Shown piece by piece: positions 6,332 to 7,429 of a stretch of DNA of 7,429 nucleotides. The translations under genes were made by a program, and so were the position numbers. The DNA comes from Thermaceae bacterium (GTDB lineage Bacteria; Deinococcota; Deinococci; Deinococcales; Marinithermaceae), in contig JALSJG010000274.1 in assembly GCA_026989475.1 (NCBI GenBank), positions 1-7,429 of the forward strand, in the 5' to 3' direction. Each line of letters starts with the position of its first letter. Within the stretch, counting starts at the first letter, position 1. Under the pieces are notes generated by a model. That model ran no database searches and was not told the DNA's origin. It saw only the letters and a list, made by a program, of their open reading frames with translations.

Positions 6332-6337
6332 TAGGCT
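6332..6337 (+). promoter_or_regulatory. Probable leaderless promoter (-10) of the acetyltransferase gene
   Basis: TAGGCT (TANNNT) ends 6 bases (GAAACC) before the ATG at 6344, and no Shine-Dalgarno sequence is present. It lies 7 bases from the oppositely directed GATAAT box. No clear -35 is visible. Confidence 0.5.
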
Positions 6338-6343
6338 GAAACC

Positions 6344-7144
6344 ATGAAGTTCACGATCCGCGAAGCCGAGACTTTGGAAGACGCCCTCGCCACCGAGGAG
6401 CTACAAATCGCCGCCTGGAACTTCTCCGACCGCGAGGTCGTGCCCCACTCCTCGATGATCGTCGCCCGTCACACCGGGGGACTGGTGGCCCTCGCCTACG
6501 TGGGGGAAAAACCCGTCGGCTTCGTGTACGGGCTCGCCGCCTGCGAGGGAGATCGCCGCTGGCTCCACTCCCACATGCTGGCGGTCAGGCCCGAGTACCA
6601 GGGCACCGGGATCGCCCCCGCCCTCAAGTGGTTCCAGCGCGATTGGTCGCTCACCAAAGGCTACCCCCTGGTCACCTGGACCTTCGACCCCCTGCTCACC
6701 AAGAACGCCCGGCTCAACTTCGGGAAACTCGGGGCCTACGCGGATACCTATTACGAGGACTTCTACGGGATCCGCACCGGGCTTTACGCCGGGCTGCCGG
6801 CGGACCGGCTTTACGTCAAGTGGGAGCTCGAAGACCCGAGGGTCAAAGCCCGCGCCCGCGGCGTCGTCCCGCCTCCCCCCGAGCCCGAGGGCGCTCCCCT
6901 GAACGCGACCGGCGGCGAAGGGCTCGACCTGCGCCCGGAAAAGCTTTTCGAACCGGAAGCGGAGAGGGTCTACCTCGAGGTCCCCTTCGACATCGAGGCG
7001 GTGAAGAAACACGACCTCGAGCTCGCCAAGACCTGGCGGCTCCACACCCGCGAGGCCTTTAAGAAAGCCTTCGCCAAGGGCTACCGCGCGGTGGACTTAG
7101 CCCGCAAAGGCCCCCGGGTCTTCTACCAGTTCGAGCGGAAGTAG
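6344..7144 (+). CDS. GNAT-family acetyltransferase (COG3375-like)
   Basis: This 266-aa soluble protein begins with a GNAT domain (about 1-165). It shows the core strand VGFVYGL (58-64), the strand LHSHMLAVRPEYQG (74-87) and the acetyl-CoA-binding motif Q86-G-T-G-I-A91, matching the family's Q/RxxGxG/A. The following PLVTWTFDPLLTKNARLNFGKLGA (from 108) resembles the uncharacterised COG3375 group of large GNAT proteins; this assignment is from memory. After a proline-rich linker (about 174-185) comes a roughly 80-residue C-terminal part, VYLEVPFDIEAVKKHDLELAKTW..., which is not standard GNAT. Substrate unknown. It is a single-gene unit: divergent from the DUF2905 gene, without a Shine-Dalgarno site, with a TAGGCT box 6 bases before the ATG, and closed by a strong terminator. 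Confidence 0.88.
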   Translation: MKFTIREAETLEDALATEELQIAAWNFSDREVVPHSSMIVARHTGGLVALAYVGEKPVGFVYGLAACEGDRRWLHSHMLAVRPEYQGTGIAPALKWFQRDWSLTKGYPLVTWTFDPLLTKNARLNFGKLGAYADTYYEDFYGIRTGLYAGLPADRLYVKWELEDPRVKARARGVVPPPPEPEGAPLNATGGEGLDLRPEKLFEPEAERVYLEVPFDIEAVKKHDLELAKTWRLHTREAFKKAFAKGYRAVDLARKGPRVFYQFERK

Positions 7145-7162
7145 GCGGACCCCAAAAGCATA

Positions 7163-7188
7163 CCCCCGGCCTGCCGGCCGGGGGTTTT

Positions 7189-7189
<1 letters not shown>
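7163..7189 (+). terminator. Intrinsic terminator of the acetyltransferase gene, possibly shared with the tRNA
   Basis: A perfect 9-bp stem, CCCCCGGCC (7163-7171) with GGCCGGGGG (7176-7184), has a TGCC loop and is followed by five T (7185-7189). It begins 18 bases after the acetyltransferase stop. On the minus strand the same hairpin starts a few bases after the tRNA-Ile CCA and is followed by a TATGCTTTT stretch, so it may also end tRNA transcription. Confidence 0.92.
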
Positions 7190-7265
<76 letters not shown>

Positions 7266-7279
7266 GCCCAGCACCCTTC

Positions 7280-7308
7280 AATCTAGCTAGGAACTAGGGC
7301 TTCGTCAA
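7280..7308 (-). promoter_or_regulatory. Promoter of tRNA-Ile (-35 and -10)
   Basis: On the minus strand TTGACG (7308-7303, 5 of 6 to TTGACA) and TAGATT (7285-7280, 4 of 6 to TATAAT) are separated by exactly 17 bases. The -10 ends 14 bases before the tRNA 5' end, leaving a short leader for RNase P. The -35 lies inside the final codons (TTG ACG) of the upstream protein gene. Confidence 0.75.
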
Positions 7309-7429
7309 GGCCCGCGCGACCCTTTCCGTGCGCTGTCCCACGGCGTCCACCGCGATAATCGTCGCCTTTTTGGCGGGCACCTCCACGTAAAACCGCACCG
7401 CCGGGCCCCGGGGGAGGTTTAGCCGGCTG
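7294..7429 (-). CDS. Unidentified protein, C-terminal end (5' end outside window)
   Basis: A minus-strand frame stays open from the window edge to a TAG, encoding the last 44 residues of a protein. Third codon positions are mostly G or C, as in the neighbouring genes, which supports real coding. The sequence contains RFYVEVPAKKATIIAVDAVG followed by a basic tail ending TKP. The alternation of hydrophobic and polar residues suggests beta strands. I do not recognise the family and no function can be given. Its last codons carry the -35 box of the tRNA-Ile promoter. Confidence 0.6.
   Translation of the reverse strand, partial: SRLNLPRGPAVRFYVEVPAKKATIIAVDAVGQRTERVARALTKP

Noticed and set aside
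6313..6393. A longer N-terminus for the DUF2905 protein starting at 6393.
   Set aside because: It would overlap the start of the divergent acetyltransferase gene, add about 27 polar residues absent from this family, and ignore the GATAAT box 6 bases before the GTG at 6312.

Overview
The window looks like ordinary chromosomal DNA from a thermophile of the Thermales (Thermus, Meiothermus, Oceanithermus, Marinithermus group). The base composition is very GC-rich, and codons end mostly in G or C. PheS, PheT and PfkA read very much like my recollection of the Thermus thermophilus proteins. I made no alignment, so the genus is not fixed.

Layout. On the plus strand the window opens inside pheS (C-terminal 96 codons), followed 3 bases later by a complete pheT. 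After a 50-base gap comes a small four-helix membrane protein resembling CvpA. On the minus strand, read from about 6312 down to 3179, lies a tight five-gene run: a DUF2905 membrane protein, a small CGPC glutaredoxin-like protein, an EamA-type transporter, rsmI (16S rRNA C1402 2'-O-methyltransferase) and pfkA (ATP-dependent 6-phosphofructokinase). The last bases of pfkA overlap the end of the CvpA-like gene tail to tail. Diverging from the DUF2905 gene is a plus-strand GNAT acetyltransferase, closed by a strong intrinsic terminator. Immediately beyond it, on the minus strand, is tRNA-Ile(GAT) with an encoded CCA and its own promoter. Last is the C-terminal end of an unidentified minus-strand protein running off the edge. 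No stretch over 300 bases lacks a gene.

The gene content is housekeeping: phenylalanyl-tRNA charging, ribosome methylation, glycolysis, one tRNA and a few membrane or redox proteins. I see no phage, insertion sequence, CRISPR array or defence system, and no new biological system stands out.

The most interesting pattern is in gene starts. Only pheT and the glutaredoxin gene have good Shine-Dalgarno sites. The other six complete genes have a -10-like hexamer 6 or 7 bases before the start codon and no well-placed Shine-Dalgarno site, the layout of leaderless transcription known from Deinococcus and Thermus relatives. For three consecutive genes inside the minus-strand run (eamA-like, rsmI, pfkA) this hexamer overlaps the stop codon of the preceding gene. 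The run may therefore combine operon read-through with a private leaderless promoter for each gene.
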